This document shows positions 32,264 to 44,710 of a stretch of DNA of 64,000 bases, one piece after another. Location: positions 1,179,772,863 to 1,179,836,862 of the forward strand of contig NC_090437.1 in NCBI RefSeq assembly GCF_031143425.1, given 5' to 3'. The notes beneath the pieces were generated by a model. That model made no database searches and was not told the DNA's origin. It worked only from the letters and a program-made list of their open reading frames with translations. Made by a program: the position numbers and the translations under genes. Every line of letters begins with the position of its first letter. The stretch's first letter is position 1. The stretch comes from Pleurodeles waltl (Eukaryota > Chordata > Amphibia > Caudata > Salamandridae).

Positions 32264-34337
32264 ATCAATCAATCAATCAATAAGTATTTGTAAAGCGTGA
32301 CTACTCACCTGTGAGGGTCTCAATGTGCTAGGGGGAGGGGAGGAGCCTCATCCGAAGAGTCACGTCTTGTTGTGCCGGCGTAGAAGGCGTTGCCGTAGTC
32401 AAGCTTGCTAGTGACTAAGGCATGGGTGAGTGTCCTGCGACAGTCTGCTAGGATCCATTTGAAGATCTTCCGAAGTTTGCAGAGTGTGAGCAGGACATGG
32501 ATAGGGAGGAGTCGAGGGTGATTCTTAAGTTGCGGGCATGCTCAGTTGGTGCAAGGGGAGCACTGAGGGATGTGGGCCACCAGGAGTCGTCCCAAGCTGA
32601 GGTGCCATTTCCGAAGATGATGAGCTCAGTTTTGTCAGAGTTGAGCTTGAGTTAGCTTTCTGTCATCCAGGTGACGACGGCTTTCATTCCTGATTGGAAG
32701 TTCCTTTTGGCTTAGTCCGGGGTCTTCATTGAGGGAAATGATGAGTTGTGTGTCATCGGCATATGACATAATGTTCATATCGTGGCTTCTGACAATGGCG
32801 GCGAGAGGGGCCATTTATACGTTGAACAGTGTGGGACTCAGTGAGGATCCTTGGGGGACTCCGCAGTTGTCTCCTGTGGGTCTGGAAGTGTATGGCGGGA
32901 GTCAGAGCATCTGCATCCTCCCGGAGAGGAAGGAGTGGATCCATTCCAATGCTCTTCTGTGGGTTCCTATGTTGTGAAGTCTGGTGCACAGAGTGCTGTG
33001 GAAGACAATGTTGAATGCTGATGAGAGGTTGAGGAGTATGAATGTTGCGGTGTGGCTGTGGTCTAGGAGCAATCTGATGTCGTTAGTGGCTGCCAGGAGG
33101 GCTGTCTCTGTGCTGTGGTTGCTGCGGAAGACGGACTGGGAGCTATCCAGGGAGATGTTGGCCTCTATGAAATTCCGTAGTTGTGATTTGTTTGATTTCT
33201 CCAGTACTTTAGCCGGTTAGGGTAGCAGCGAGATGGGTCGGAAATTCTTTTGTTCTAATGGTTCGGCTGAAGGTTTCGTCAGAAGAGGGCATATTTCTAG
33301 TCCTCTGGGAAGGTGCCTGTGTTGATGGAGCAGTTGATTGTGTTCAGGAGCTCGGGGCGATGGATGTGCTGGCTCTAATGTATATGTGGTGGAAGGGGTC
33401 CGAGGGGGCTCGGGAGTGGGTGCTGTTCATCATGTTGACTGTTTCCTCTGTGGTGAGCGTGGACCAGCTGTGACTGGTCTGGGTGGGTACTGGGGGGTGG
33501 GTTCAGTCACAGGTTCCGGTGCCAGGAAGCTGTTCTAGATGTCCTGGATCTTGTGTTGGAAAAAGGAGGCGAGTTTGTTGCAGCGGTCCTGTGATGGGAG
33601 ATGCTATGGCTTTGGAGGGGTAATCTGTGAACTCATTGATGACTGAGAAGAGTTCCTTAGAGTTGTGTGCGGAGGAGTTGATGCCCTCCCGGAGTGCGTC
33701 CTTCCTTGCGTTCTAGATTTTTTTGTCTGTGGGCGGTGGTTGCGGCTCTGAATAAGGCGAGGTCTTCGCTGGATTGTCTGTTCCTCTATTTTTTCTCTAA
33801 ATGTCTCCGGGTACGCTTTGATTCTTGGAGATTAGTGGTGAACTAGCTGGCTTTCTTATGTATGCATTTGGCCAATGTCAGCCGGAGACGGGCTAGAGTG
33901 CTGGCGCATTTGGTGATCTATGCATTGTGATTGCGCGCTGCTATGTTGGTGTCGTCGGAGGGAGGGTTTTGGCAAGCGATGAGGTGAGTTGCTCATTGGT
34001 GATTTAATTCCATTTCCTGTGAGGGGTCTTGGAGGTGCCGGTGCGTTCGCTGGATGCAGTGATTGTGAAGTGTATGCATCGGTGGTCGGTCCAGTCTGGG
34101 TGGAGATGTTCTCAATGGTTGCTTGAGGTGAAGATGGGGTCCAGTGTGTGTTCTGCGATATGTGTGGATGCGGAGACCAGCTGTCCGAGGCCGAGCGTGG
34201 CGAGGTTGTCGAGTAGAGCATTGGTGTTTGGGTCGGTGTGGTCCTCGAGGTGGAAATTCAGGTTGCCAAGGAGGAGGTAGTCGACTGACACCAGGGCCTG
34301 GGGGGTAGCAATCTCTTTGATGTTGTCTATGAAAGCT
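32264..34337 (-). pseudogene. CR1-type LINE inserted into the Helentron
   Basis: The 3' tail is (ATCA)n at 32264-32281 on the plus strand, that is TGATTGAT on the sense strand. Reading minus, the element starts in the endonuclease C-terminus (GNLNFHLEDHTDPN, then HTLDPIFTSS). It passes through the linker and an RT with SYADDTQLI (motif C, near 32757; the frame runs to VICR in the adjacent one). The RT C-terminus reads ALVTSKLDYGNAFYAG, near 32390. It is 5'-truncated, as usual for LINEs. Frameshifts and stops are frequent. It shares its 3' tail and protein with the copies at 10285-11604 and 16084-16650, and Helentron sequence flanks both sides. Confidence 0.8.
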
Positions 34338-35284
34338 GAGCTTGAAATCCATGGTTAAAGTACTTGACAACATTTTCACCCTCCAAAAAGCAAAGTTCTC
34401 TTGGTGTCTTCAATTTAATGCCTTTAATATTAGAGTTTGCTTACCTCAAAAAATCATGCAAATCATCCCATGCATATTCTGCACAATTCAGTGCTACAAA
34501 CCACTGAGTTGGTGTAGCTACATTTCGTAACATATTCTTTGAGCTCACCATGACAACGATACCAGTAGTCATTGGTCCCATGTTTGCAAGCCATCACACT
34601 TATCAAACTGTACTCAAGCTTCTCATCTTTTCCATTCATTTTTTCAACAAAGTATTTTGCAGACATATTTTGCACATTAACTATTGTCTTCAGAATGTGG
34701 TTAACAGCAAATGACTGTCTATTCAAATCACTTTCAAATAGGAGATAGAATAAATATGAAAAACTTTGTGAAAATCTAGGATCCTCTGAATATAATCTTG
34801 TTGATCTATATTTCAGTTGCAGGTTTTCGTACAGGGCGGTCATCATATGGTCTGCCTCATCTAGTTGAAACTAGTTGAGGAAAACATGGATGTTCTAAAC
34901 CTTTCTCCCACATACTCATTGGAGCGCATTTAGCTTGTTTCCTCTGATATAGCTCAGTGGCATTCCCATTGCCTCTTTTGAATTCAGTGGATGGATACAG
35001 TAGTGCTCATATAGTTCTTCAGATGTACGTCTATCCACTTTTTCAAACTGTCCACTTGAAGGCAACATTTCTCCCTCCAAGCAACTTCCATGTGCGAGAA
35101 AATCTACATATCTTTATAGTACACATTATTCTCTTTAAGATACAATGTAGCTTTTTTTACCTTATTTGCATCCACTAGTTGCTTCCAGGTTGTTTTGTGT
35201 TTTGTGGGCACACCAATCACTAGAATAACAAGTGAGTCATCCAAATCTCTTTCTACACAAACAGTTTCAATATTGCATTTAAAG

Positions 35285-35790
35285 TGACTGTGTTGGTGAC
35301 TGTATGGGTGTGTAAATGGGTATGTAAGTGGCTCTAGATGAGTAACTGGCTGTGTTAGTGAGTGTTTGACTGTGTAACTGAGTGTGCAACTGTCTCTGAT
35401 AGTGGTTCATTGATAATGGCTGTGTGGATGGATGTGCGGTTACCTTTGAAGCCATCTGACTGGGTGTGTAAGTGACTGTATAGTTTTGTAAATAGGAATA
35501 TGAGTGAGTATATGTATAGGTGAGTGGGTGTATAACTGTACGTATGCATGTGCAATTGCCTGTTTACCTAACTGTTTGAGTGCTGGGTATATGAATGGCT
35601 GTATAGGTGTGTGAGTTGGTATGACAGTGCCTGCATGTGTCTGTGAATGACTATGCAGGTGGATCTATAGGTGAATAATTAGATGTTTGAATGCTTTCAT
35701 TGTTGTGCTTCTGAGTGTGTCATTCACAAATGCATTTGTAGGGGTGTAACTGGGTGTGTGAGTGCCTGCCTGACTATGTGAGTGGATACA
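35285..35790. repeat. Minisatellite, diverged GTGAGTG/GTGTGTAA type
   Basis: Irregular units of roughly 16-24 bases built from GACTGTGTTGGTGA, GTGTGTAAGTGG and GAGTGGGTGT variants. They are the same word set as the larger array at 38290-39775 but more diverged. It abuts the Helentron 5' side. The open frames across it are products of the repeat. Confidence 0.7.
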
Positions 35791-36700
35791 AATTGCATAT
35801 TATTACATTTATTATTACATTTTATACTATAACCATATACAAACCCATTTCTAATATAAAACATATTCATTCATAGTGGCATAATATAATTACTATATTT
35901 TCATTATACCAGTTCCTCTTTCTCCTTTGCTGGTCAAAATGTTTTTACTTAATGTCCTCATCGCACCTTTCTTCTATTTTGCCGTTAACTGTTCTGTCTA
36001 GTTCTGTCTAGACACATTTTCTCTCAGGTTATTTGCAGTTATATTTTTCCATATAGTTTTGTATAGAACACCCTATTGCACTTACTGGTAAAATATATTT
36101 GCTGTTCTCCAACTCTTCTCTTATTATCACCTAATATCTCTTTTTAGTGCAAATCCCAAGTCAGAAATATAGCAATGCTTTTCCACTCTCAGGACAAAAG
36201 TACCAATAATGGCTACCCTTCCCACTCTGCTCTCACTGATACTGCTGTATTTAGCAAATCACAGACTTCCTTTTAGCTTTTAATTTTGTTATACTACTTC
36301 TAAATGGTCAGTACTTTTTAACCCTTTCTAGGTCTCCTGTAAAGAAGCCCAATTTGGTAGTCTTTTTGAGCGGATCCACGGATCCATCAAGGTGCTCAGC
36401 ATATCCCCCCTACGAAAATAAATGGTGGATTTGTGGATCCACAAGGAAGCCTTTACAAGAATTTAACTATATTCTGTTAATCATTTAGAGTTTACTTTGT
36501 TAAAAATACTCAATTACAATCCATACACTCCCAACTGAGCAATTCTTGTACATCACTTTGCTTTTCAATTTCATATTGTTGTCTCTTTTGTTCCCTTGCC
36601 CCACACTCTTTTAGCTCTGATTTCATATTAACCATATTTGGAACACTCTCTTCACAAGAATGTTTCTGAGCAGCATGCTAGCTTCAAATTAAACTGTAGC
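35791..36700. other. AT-rich stretch without recognised gene
   Basis: No coding resemblance. A GGATCCACGGATCC word near 36373 and a nearby inverted GTGGATCCAC (36435) recur in related form at 39805-39870 and 40095-40110, hinting at an undetermined repeat family. Confidence 0.35.
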
Positions 36701-36944
36701 AGGTGTGGTTGACGGTTTGCAATTCCAAGTATATCCCAAACAACATAACTTTTTTTATTTTTTCAAAGCCAATTCCAGAGTTTTCTACTTTTTTCTTAAA
36801 AGCACTACCTAATTTAAGTTCTCTTCACATTTCCACCATTCAAACAAATACATTGTTGGTACTGTCCTCCATTTTAAATGTCTTTCTTCTTCAAAACTGC
36901 TGCCTTCTGCTGCAGCCTTTCCCTTTTACCTCCTCTTTGTATCC

Positions 36945-37500
36945 AAAATGGTCAGTGTGGCTTATGGGACATAGTTTTGTGTTTTGGATGAGAGAAAGTA
37001 AAAGAAAGAGTGACAATGACAGGGACCTAGGTTTACCTAACATAGACATAACTTGGGTTGGTGAGGGTTAAAGTGGCATCTGTTGCTGTCGTCGGTTGAA
37101 TGCATTGCAGATTGCCAACATCCAGATCTCATGATTGTGCACTGTGGTAGCAATGACCTAGTCACAATTATTTCGGTAGGACTGGAAATCCTAATGAAGG
37201 ATATTTTTACTAAACTGATAACATTTTTCTCACATACTGTCTTGGTTTTCTGCAAAATTTGCCAAAGGTAGAAGTGGCAGTGGTCAACCAAAGTTTGTCT
37301 ACAGATAAAGAAATCAAGGAAAAATGTCAATAAAACTGTTTCTGCATTTCTCCGGGACCACAACATAGGCTCTGTATATCACAACAACTTACCCTTCGAT
37401 GTGGACAGAAAATATTGAAAAGACAGAGACCATTTAACAGACGTAGGCAACAGGGTGTTCCTCAACAACTTGAAAGACTACATTCTCTTCTCTGTCTAAT
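36945..37500 (+). pseudogene. SGNH/GDSL-hydrolase-like domain of a DIRS-type retrotransposon
   Basis: The plus-strand frames read VWLMGHSFVFWMRES (G-x-S catalytic block, near 36967), then GLPNIDITWVGEG. After a one-base shift near 37067 comes LKWHLLLSSVE, then PDLMIVHCGSNDLVT (G-x-N-D block, 37145-37156). After two in-frame stops comes DRDHLTDVGNRVFLNNL (the D-x-x-H block, near 37425-37465). The serine, the GxND and the DxxH blocks come in the order of the SGNH hydrolase fold. This hydrolase accompanies tyrosine-recombinase retrotransposons (DIRS/Ngaro) of amphibians and fish. No recombinase or RT of that type is readable nearby, so only the hydrolase end survives. Confidence 0.6.
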
Positions 37501-37604
37501 AATCATTAACACAAAAAACAATACATTTTGGCTCCACAACGGATAAGCAGATCTATTCACAATCAAAAACACTCAATCAAAACAACAACCCATTTAATAC
37601 AGTA

Positions 37605-38280
37605 AGGGCCATATGTAGCAAGAAATGGGTTTGCGACTCACAAATTGCAAGTTGGAGTTACTCGCAATTTGCGAGTCGCAAACCCATATGCAGAATGGTG
37701 TTCCTGACAACATCTGTGAATCGCTAGGGGGTCGCAAAGACCCACCTCATTAATATTAATGAGGTGGGTCGCAATTTGCGACCCCCTACGATTCCCTGCA
37801 CTCACAGGGATGGTGGCCTGCTGGAGACAGCAGACCACCATGTCTGTGACTGCTTTTTTAATAAAGCAGTTTTTTTAAAATTTGGTATTGCAGCCCATTT
37901 TCCTTAAAGGAAAACGACTTGCAATACACTTGGGAAAATGAAACCATTTGGTTTCATTTTTTCAGAGTAGGCAGTGGACCACTGCCTGCTCTGAAAAAAT
38001 ATTTTTGGCACCATTCACAAAGGGGAGGGGGTCCCATGGGTACCCCTTCCCTTTTGCGAATGAGTTAGCACCCACTTCACATCGGTGCTAACTGCAAATT
38101 GCTTTGCGACCGCGTTCGCAGTCACAAAGCAATTCTGCATTGTGGTGCGAATCGCAAATAGGAAGGGGAGCACCCCTTCCTATTTGTGAGTCGCATTCCC
38201 ATTTTGCGAGTCGGTAATGGGAATGGGTAATGGGAATGTGGCAGTTTGTGCCATGCAAAACGGTTCCTACATCTGGCCCT
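37605..38280. mobile_element. MITE with AGGGCCATATGTAG termini
   Basis: The left end AGGGCCATATGTAGCAA and the right end inverted AGGGCCAGATGTAGGAA are imperfect inverted repeats. Subterminal TTTGCGACTC and GAGTCGCAAA words form further hairpins near 37630-37685. The element is 676 bp and carries no transposase. It separates the DIRS-type remnant from the long minisatellite. Confidence 0.7.
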
Positions 38281-38289
38281 AAATGTATT

Positions 38290-39775
38290 AGTGATAGTAA
38301 AGGTTTGTGAGTGGTATGTGGGAGTGATAGTGGTGTCTGATTGGGTGTGTGAGTGGCTGTATGAGTGTGTGAGAGGGTGTGTGAGTGACTGTACGGGTCA
38401 GTGAGTGGGTGGGAGTGGCATGTGAGTAGCTCTCTGGGTATTTGAATGGGTGTTTGAGTGTGAAAATATGTGTGTTAATGATTTTGTGTGTCTGAGTTGG
38501 TCTGTGAGTGGGTCTGTGAGTGGGTGGATGAGTCTGTGAGTGGCTATGTGAGTGGGTATGTGACTGGCTGTATGAGTGTGAGAGTAGGTGACTAAGTTGC
38601 TGTATGAATTTCTCAGTGGCTGTGTGAGTGGCTGTATGAATGTGTGAGTGGATGTATAAGTGGTTGTGTGGGTGTGTGAGTGGGTGTGTGAGTGTGTGTA
38701 TGGGTGGCTGTGTGGGTATGTGAGTGGCTGTGTGAGTGCTTGTTTGGGTCTGTGACTGGGTGTATTAGTGGTTTTGTGGGTCTATGAGTGGGTGTGTGAG
38801 TGGGTATGTGAGCGGGTACATGTGTATGAGTGGGTATGTGAGTAGGTGTGTGAGTGGTTGTGTGGCTCTGTGAGCAGCTGTGTGAGTGGTTGTATGGGTC
38901 TATAAGTGGGTGTGTGAGTGATTTTTGTGTCGGTGAGTGGCTGTACGGGTGTGTGAGTAGGTATGTTCATAGTTGTGTGGCTCTGTGAGTGGGTCTGTGA
39001 GTGGGTGTGTGAGAGGCTGTATGGTTGTGTATATGAGTATATGAGTGGTTGTGTGAGTAGCTGTATGGGTGTCAGAGTAAGTGTGTGAGAGTCTGTCTTG
39101 GTGTGTGAGTGAGTGTATGGGTATGTGAGTTGGTATCTGAGTGGCTATATGTTAGTGGATGTATGAGTAGTTTAGTGGATATGTGACTGGGTGTATGAGT
39201 GTGTGAATGGGTGTCTGAGTGGGTGTGTGAGTGTGCAAATGGGTGTGTGAGCATATGAATGGGTATGTGTGCATGTGTGTGTGTCAATGGCTCTGATGGC
39301 CTGTGAATGGGTGTGTGAGTGGTTTTGTGGGTCTGTGAGTGGATACATGTGGTTGTTAATGTGTATGTGAGTGGGGGGGTGAGTGTCTGTATGGGTGTGT
39401 GAGTATTTGTGTAGTTCTGTGAGTGACTATTTGTTTGATGTTTAGGATTGTGAGTGGGGTATAAGTGGTTTTGTGGGTCTGTGGAGGGATGTGTTAGTGG
39501 CTGGATGGGTGTGTGAGTGGGAATGTGGGTGACTGTGGGTCTGTTAGTGGGTATGTAATTGGTTTTCTTGGTCTGTGACCAGGTGTTTGAGTGGCTGAGT
39601 GGATCTGTGAGTGAGTATATGAGCATTTGAGGGAGCATGTGAGTGGCTGTTTGGGTCTATGAGTGGCTATGTGAGTGGCTTTATGGATCTGTGACTGGCT
39701 GTGTGGGTGTGTGACTGGTCTTATGAATGTGTAAGTTGGTGTGAAAGTGGTTGTGTGGGGGTGTGAGTGTGTGAG
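38290..39775. repeat. Minisatellite of GTGAGTGGxTGTGTG units, about 1.5 kb
   Basis: Long imperfect array of about 20-24 base units such as GTGTGTGAGTGGCTGTATG and GTGAGTGGGTCTGTGAGTGG. Units vary by point changes rather than indels. A smaller diverged array with the same words sits at 35285-35790, 2.5 kb upstream. The 188-codon minus-strand frame across it is repeat-derived (Thr/His/Pro-rich) and is not a gene. Confidence 0.85.
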
Positions 39776-39779
39776 AAAT

Positions 39780-40800
39780 TGTATTTGGTTTTTTTATTGG
39801 ACTCCAGATCTACAGATCCATCACAGGTTTACACAGGGGCCACAAGCACCACAATTAATCCACGGATCCTCACATGTGCAAAAAAAGGTATTTTTTTGCA
39901 AATTTGTCCCCATGAGTGGTCCCTTACAGACCCCTCTATCAGACCCATGGTGTTAGGGTCCCTCTACCCTGACCGCTTTTTTAATTTAATGTCTTATTTC
40001 TGCTCCCCGAGACCAAGACCTGATACAGAAAATGGTGGCCACAACTTTCCTTTCATGTTGCGGGTAGCCAATTGCGGCATTGGTGTTGGTGTATGGGTCC
40101 ATGGATCCACTGTAGTAGATCCCCATCCCTAGTTACACATAAATACTTTTTCCTTAATAACTCTAAAATTGCTAAATGGATTTACACCAAATTACAAAAA
40201 GCATTCTTTCTGAACCAATATGTAGCTTTCTGCCAAATGTGGTGCAATTCCATTTATTGCTTTAAGTTATAGTTATGTTCAAAATCCCTTTGGGAAATTA
40301 CATGGGGAAAATGTGTTTTTGTACCCACCTTTTTCTCTGCCACCGCTTGACAAATCATTTGAATTTAATTGAATTTTACTTTATTTTTTGTTTTTTTGGA
40401 AATTGGTTTGGGATTATTTTTGTTATGTGTTTTCACTATATCACTGTTGTTGTGCTGAATAAGTACTATACATATTGCTCCTAAGTTAAGCCTGCCTGCT
40501 TTTGTGGCAAACTATTAGAAGGGTTAAGCACAGATTCATTTAGTGACTTTTGTGGGTCACCCTGGCGAGAATTGTAATATGCTGTTTGTGTTGGGCTTTC
40601 ACTGATTTCAACCTATTACTTACACTATTAATGTCAGAAAAATATGGTTACCTCAATTAACTATCAGGGGATGTTGTGAACACTGTGACAGTTTCAGTTT
40701 AAGCCTCTACCAGTTTCATCCTGTGCTTGCCTTCATACTCTTGTATGTAATTTTAGAAAGTATAAACATTTTTAGGCAAGATCAGAAATGTTGACATTAT
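39780..40800. other. Unclassified interspersed repeats upstream of the Harbinger element
   Basis: 39780-40135 carries GATCC-rich words. 40140-40440 holds a stretch with TAACTCTAAAATTGCTAAAT and TTACACCAAATTACAAAAAG that looks like a common non-coding repeat. 40470-40580 has TTAAGCCTGCCTGC and GGTCACCCTGGCGAG, shared in wording with the LTR-like repeats. No protein is predicted. Confidence 0.4.
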
Positions 40801-41410
40801 GGTGGTCATTATGAACATGGCTGTAAACACCGTCCTGCTGGCAGTCCGGATCGCCAAGTAATGAAACCAATGAAAAACAAGTAGTGGTCCATCCACCTAC
40901 TGCCATCTTTGTGGTCCCAATGAGGACGGAGGAGGCAGCCCACAGGCTGGCAGAAAGGTCCTACCCACCCACCAAATAATGAAACACAAGACCGCCATCA
41001 GTTCCGGGTGCGAACCACCGCCAGGCAAAGCGTGATAGAAATGAAAAATATAAAAGGACACACACATCGGAGGTACACAGAACACGCCAAAACAGACATG
41101 GAGAGAGAGTGGTAAATAATGCCAGTGCTGCTCCTTGCCATACACGTCTAGGACTGTGACAGCCGATGAAGACAACAACAGTAAGCAACACAATCTAGTA
41201 CACATGGGAAGAAAGGGCACAGTTACACAGCCACCCCACCCACCCTGAAACGCACTCCAAACCCCTCCCACATCCCAAGCCCAACATACCATAACAAAAT
41301 GTGCTTACCAGACACAAGCCAACAAAGACCTGCACCAAAGAATACACATGTGCACACCACACTCCTACAGTGAAAAGCGAACAACGTCACTATATTGTGC
41401 CAACAGCACT

Positions 41411-44119
41411 ACTGGGTACTGAAATTTATTTGACAAATTAAAACTAATGTCCAAATAAGGTCATTGGCCAGTCCATCTGTAAGTTCCTGAAGTGCCAATA
41501 TAGCTTGAACTTGACTCCCACGTGTGCAAAGGGTACTCCACTGGAAAGGAGCATCAATGGGGCAGCAAGGCACATCTGGAAGGGGGTACTTGGGCTTAGG
41601 TTTGGGAGGTGGAGGTGGAGGGGGTTGAGGCTTGCCCTTTGGAAGGAGGGGGATTGGGCTTGGACCAGGGGGTGGCAGAGGGACCTGGGGCAACACAGGG
41701 CTTCTTCCTCCCTGGGGAAGGGGCACGGGAATGGGAAGGGAGGACTGGGACAGACTTGGACGTGGAAGGAGTGGAAGGAGTGGACTGGGCAAGGAGATGG
41801 GCACGTTTAGGGGTGAGACAGGGTGGGTCAGTGGGTTTGAACAGGTCAATACGGGAGAGGAAAAGTTTCTTAGGGGCAGTTGGAGGGGATTTGGAGGCAG
41901 GTCTGTGAGTGGAGGTTGAGGGAGTTCTTGTATCAGGTGTAGATGTGTTGGACGTAGATGCAGGCACCTGTAAAGTATGCTGATGTGTGGTGGGTGTGTG
42001 TGGTGTGGATGTCTGTGAATGTTTGAGTGTTTTGGGAGGAGGAGGGTTAGACACAGTAGGACAAGACAGGCTTCCAGTGTACATGGATGTTGTCTGGGTG
42101 TCTGCAGGTCTGGTGAGTGTGCTGCAAGTGTCTGTCAATGTAGTTGTGGGGAGTGCAGGTGTGGTGCCTGGGGTGCATGTCTGGCTGTCAGATGTTTTGG
42201 TTACTGCATGAATTGGGGCAGCAGCAGTGACTGAGGGTGCAGTGTGTGCGGGCGTGCATGGTGAGGTGACCGACAGGGTGACGGGGGAGGTTGACACACT
42301 GGGGGAAGTGGATGTTGTTGTTTGTGCTTTGGTATGTTGGGTGTGTGCCTGCCAGTGGTGGGAAGTGTGGTGCTTGTGTTTTTCAGTGTGCTTCTTGTGT
42401 GTTGTGTGCAAGGCTGTCTGTACGTGTGCTTGGGATGGGTGAATTGAGTGGGGTGCTGGAAGGGGTAGAGGTGATGGGAAGGGGAATGGAAAGACCAGGG
42501 ACACTGGCTGCCGTCAAAGAGGAGGCCAGAGCCTGAAAAGATCTCTGTAGGCCAGACATGGCACCCTGAATGCCTTCCAGGTATGCATTGCATTGTTGCA
42601 TCTGGAATGCTAGCCCCTGGATGGCATTCCCGAGGGTTGTCTGCCCTACAGAGATGGTCCTCAGGAGGTCAATAGCCTCCTCCGTGAGGGCAGCAGGGCT
42701 GACTGGGGCAGGGGATGAGGTGCCTGGGGCAAAGGAGACACCCACCCTTTTGGGTGAGCGAGCACAGGCAACTGGGTGGGGAGCAACTGGGAGGGCGGTG
42801 ATGGAATGGGGTGGTGGAAGATGGCACAGAATGGGTGTGCCCAGTAGGGTCCGCCCCCACCAGGGAGCTCCCCTTGGAGGAGGTTTCAGAGTCACTACCT
42901 CCAGCAGTAGTTGCCTCCCCCGTGGTACTCCCCTCACCCTCCAACCCACTGGCTATTTGGCGTCGCTTAACTCTGCTTCCTTGGAACCGTGGGCTTCTGC
43001 ATCCCCACTTGCCGGTACCACTGCTCCCTCACCAGATGATGCCGATGTACATGAAGGACACAAGAGCACAGGGGTGGAGATACAAAACAAGGGAGAACTT
43101 TGTCAAAAACTGAATATATGTACATCTCTTGCCCACACACACTCCCACCCATGTCACAAACCTACACGCAGCACATACAACATACGTCATGACTGTGCCC
43201 CTGTCTAGTGGCAATTACCCCAGAATACACCACATAACCCACATAAAACATGGACCTGATACACTGTGTTGAGTACACCCATGAGAGACCATGCCCAGCC
43301 AATGCACTTACAAGTCCATGAGGCCACAAAGCATACCAGATGACAGAAAGGGGAATCCCCCGGGCCTATTGAGACTGCCCAAACTAGCCCTCACACCATT
43401 CCAGGGACTTTGAGGAGGCATGACTGCAGGAACACACCTGTCCAAGTGCCTGGTACTAGAATGCATACATACCACAGCACCAACATCCATCCATCTCAGC
43501 AGTATCACAACAATGTAGGTAAACACCCCCCTGTGCTACCTTCAAGCGCCTATCCAAATCTGGATAGGCCACTGCCAGAATGCGGGCCATTAGGGGGGGG
43601 TCAGGGTCTGACGGGCACCCCTTCCTGGTTGGGACGCCTTCCCCAGCTGGGGCTCTCCAGTCTTCCTAGCCCAGCATCTCAGGTCCTCCCACTGCTTCCT
43701 GCAGTGGGTGCACCACCAGTTGTAGACCCCCAGGGTCCACACCTCCTTGGCGATGGCTTGCCACAAGGCTTTCTTTTGATGGGCTCTGACCTGCATGTTA
43801 CACACAGAGCAAAAAAAACAGACGTCAGTTTGTGGGCACTGAATACTGATGACATGTCGTTCCCTATGGAATGGCCATTGTTGAATGGCATGTTATCAAC
43901 TCACATACAGTAAATGCAAGACAGTCTATGGCTGGGCAGTTACACATCGAACCCACATGCATACAGGCATCTGCCACAATCACACACATCTAAGGATGAC
44001 AGATGCCAACTTACCTGCTCCTCTGGTCGCCCATACATCTTGGCATACAGGAGTAGGACCCCGTACACAAGCTTCTCCGGGCTGAAGGCCGGGGCCTGTT
44101 CCCCTGTAATCCGTGCCAT
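41411..44119 (-). pseudogene. Harbinger Myb/SANT-like protein gene 1 (multi-exon, minus strand)
   Basis: Exon 1 starts at ATG 44119 (MARITGEQAPAFSPEKL) and ends with RPEEQ at 44015, followed by a GTAAGT donor. Exon 2 begins after a TTTGCTCTGTGTGTAACATGCAG-type acceptor near 43793 and reads HQKKALWQAIAKEV, HCRKQWEDLRCWARK (Myb/SANT helix-turn-helix) and RQTLTP. A run of eight C at about 43594-43601 then shifts the frame before MARILAVAYPDLDRRL and a GTAGCA donor. Downstream frames (43040-42540) read AIDLLRTISVGQTTLGNAIQ, a helical segment. A long Pro/Thr/Ser-rich tail (42504-41500) follows. Poly-A signal AATAAA reads at 41430-41425. Myb-like partners in Harbinger elements bind the ends and help import the transposase. 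Intron positions after exon 2 are inferred. Confidence 0.65.
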
Positions 44120-44710
44120 CTCAGGGACTAGAGTCAGGACACAGCAGTACATGCAGTGGAGTACTAGCCTGCACAGGAATCCGGAGTCAAGTTTTAAGGG
44201 CCTGATGAAATGGCGTAGGTACCACGGCCGTGTGCTCCGTCAGCGCCAGCGGCAATCATGATTGGCCCAGGTTCCCCACTGACAACCATGTAATCCAATG
44301 ACTATGTGCACGGCGTTTTACACCGTCTTCAGCCATGACGATTAATGCCAGCGGAATGAAGTCACTTCCACTCTATCATACCTGGATGGCAGGAGGCTGC
44401 CATTTTGCTACCACCACGTCACCATTGCCTGGCCAAGGGCCACATACAGGGCCTCAGAATCTCCACCCTTAGTCACTTGCTGACATGAGTCTTGGATTCT
44501 CACATGTACCCATCTTTGGAACTGTGTCCACCCTGGGATTCCATTATGACAGAGTTAACTCAGCACACATATGCCTGACGGCATACTTCATACTTTGCAT
44601 CTGTGTGTGTTACCTACGTGTCGCTCTTACAAAGATACAGTGACGTCATGTGATGCATGTGTATGTTGACACTCAAAATGTGTTCTTTCCTCCCCCATAG
44701 GTACAGATCC

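Larger units (their letters stand above)
28990..35280 (-). mobile_element. Helentron/Helitron-type rolling-circle transposon, decayed and multiply interrupted
   Basis: Conceptual reading of the minus strand gives, from the high end: an N-terminal block (DLDDSLVILVIGVPTKHK, then KKATLYLKENNVYYKD, 35250-35100); the Helitron_like_N block (DPRFSQSFSYLFYLLFES, then GTNDYWYRCHGELKE, 34790-34540); CAEYAWDDLHDFLR in another frame near 34470; a Rep domain; and a Pif1-type helicase. Interruptions are CR1 at 32264-34337 and MITEs at 30579-31486 and 29815-29982. Removing them brings the protein blocks into the right order. Many stops and shifts make it inactive. The full RepHel order identifies the family. 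The terminal hairpin and ends were not found. Confidence 0.75.

Noticed and set aside
39072..39638. 188-codon minus-strand frame
   Set aside because: Entirely within the GTGAGTG minisatellite. Thr/His/Pro-rich text is produced by the repeat and lacks any start context or domain.
41596..42504. 302-codon Pro/Thr/Ser-rich frame read as an independent mucin-like gene
   Set aside because: Its place, strand and composition fit the disordered tail of the first Myb/SANT-like gene of the Harbinger element, and the plus-strand frames opposite are mirror products.
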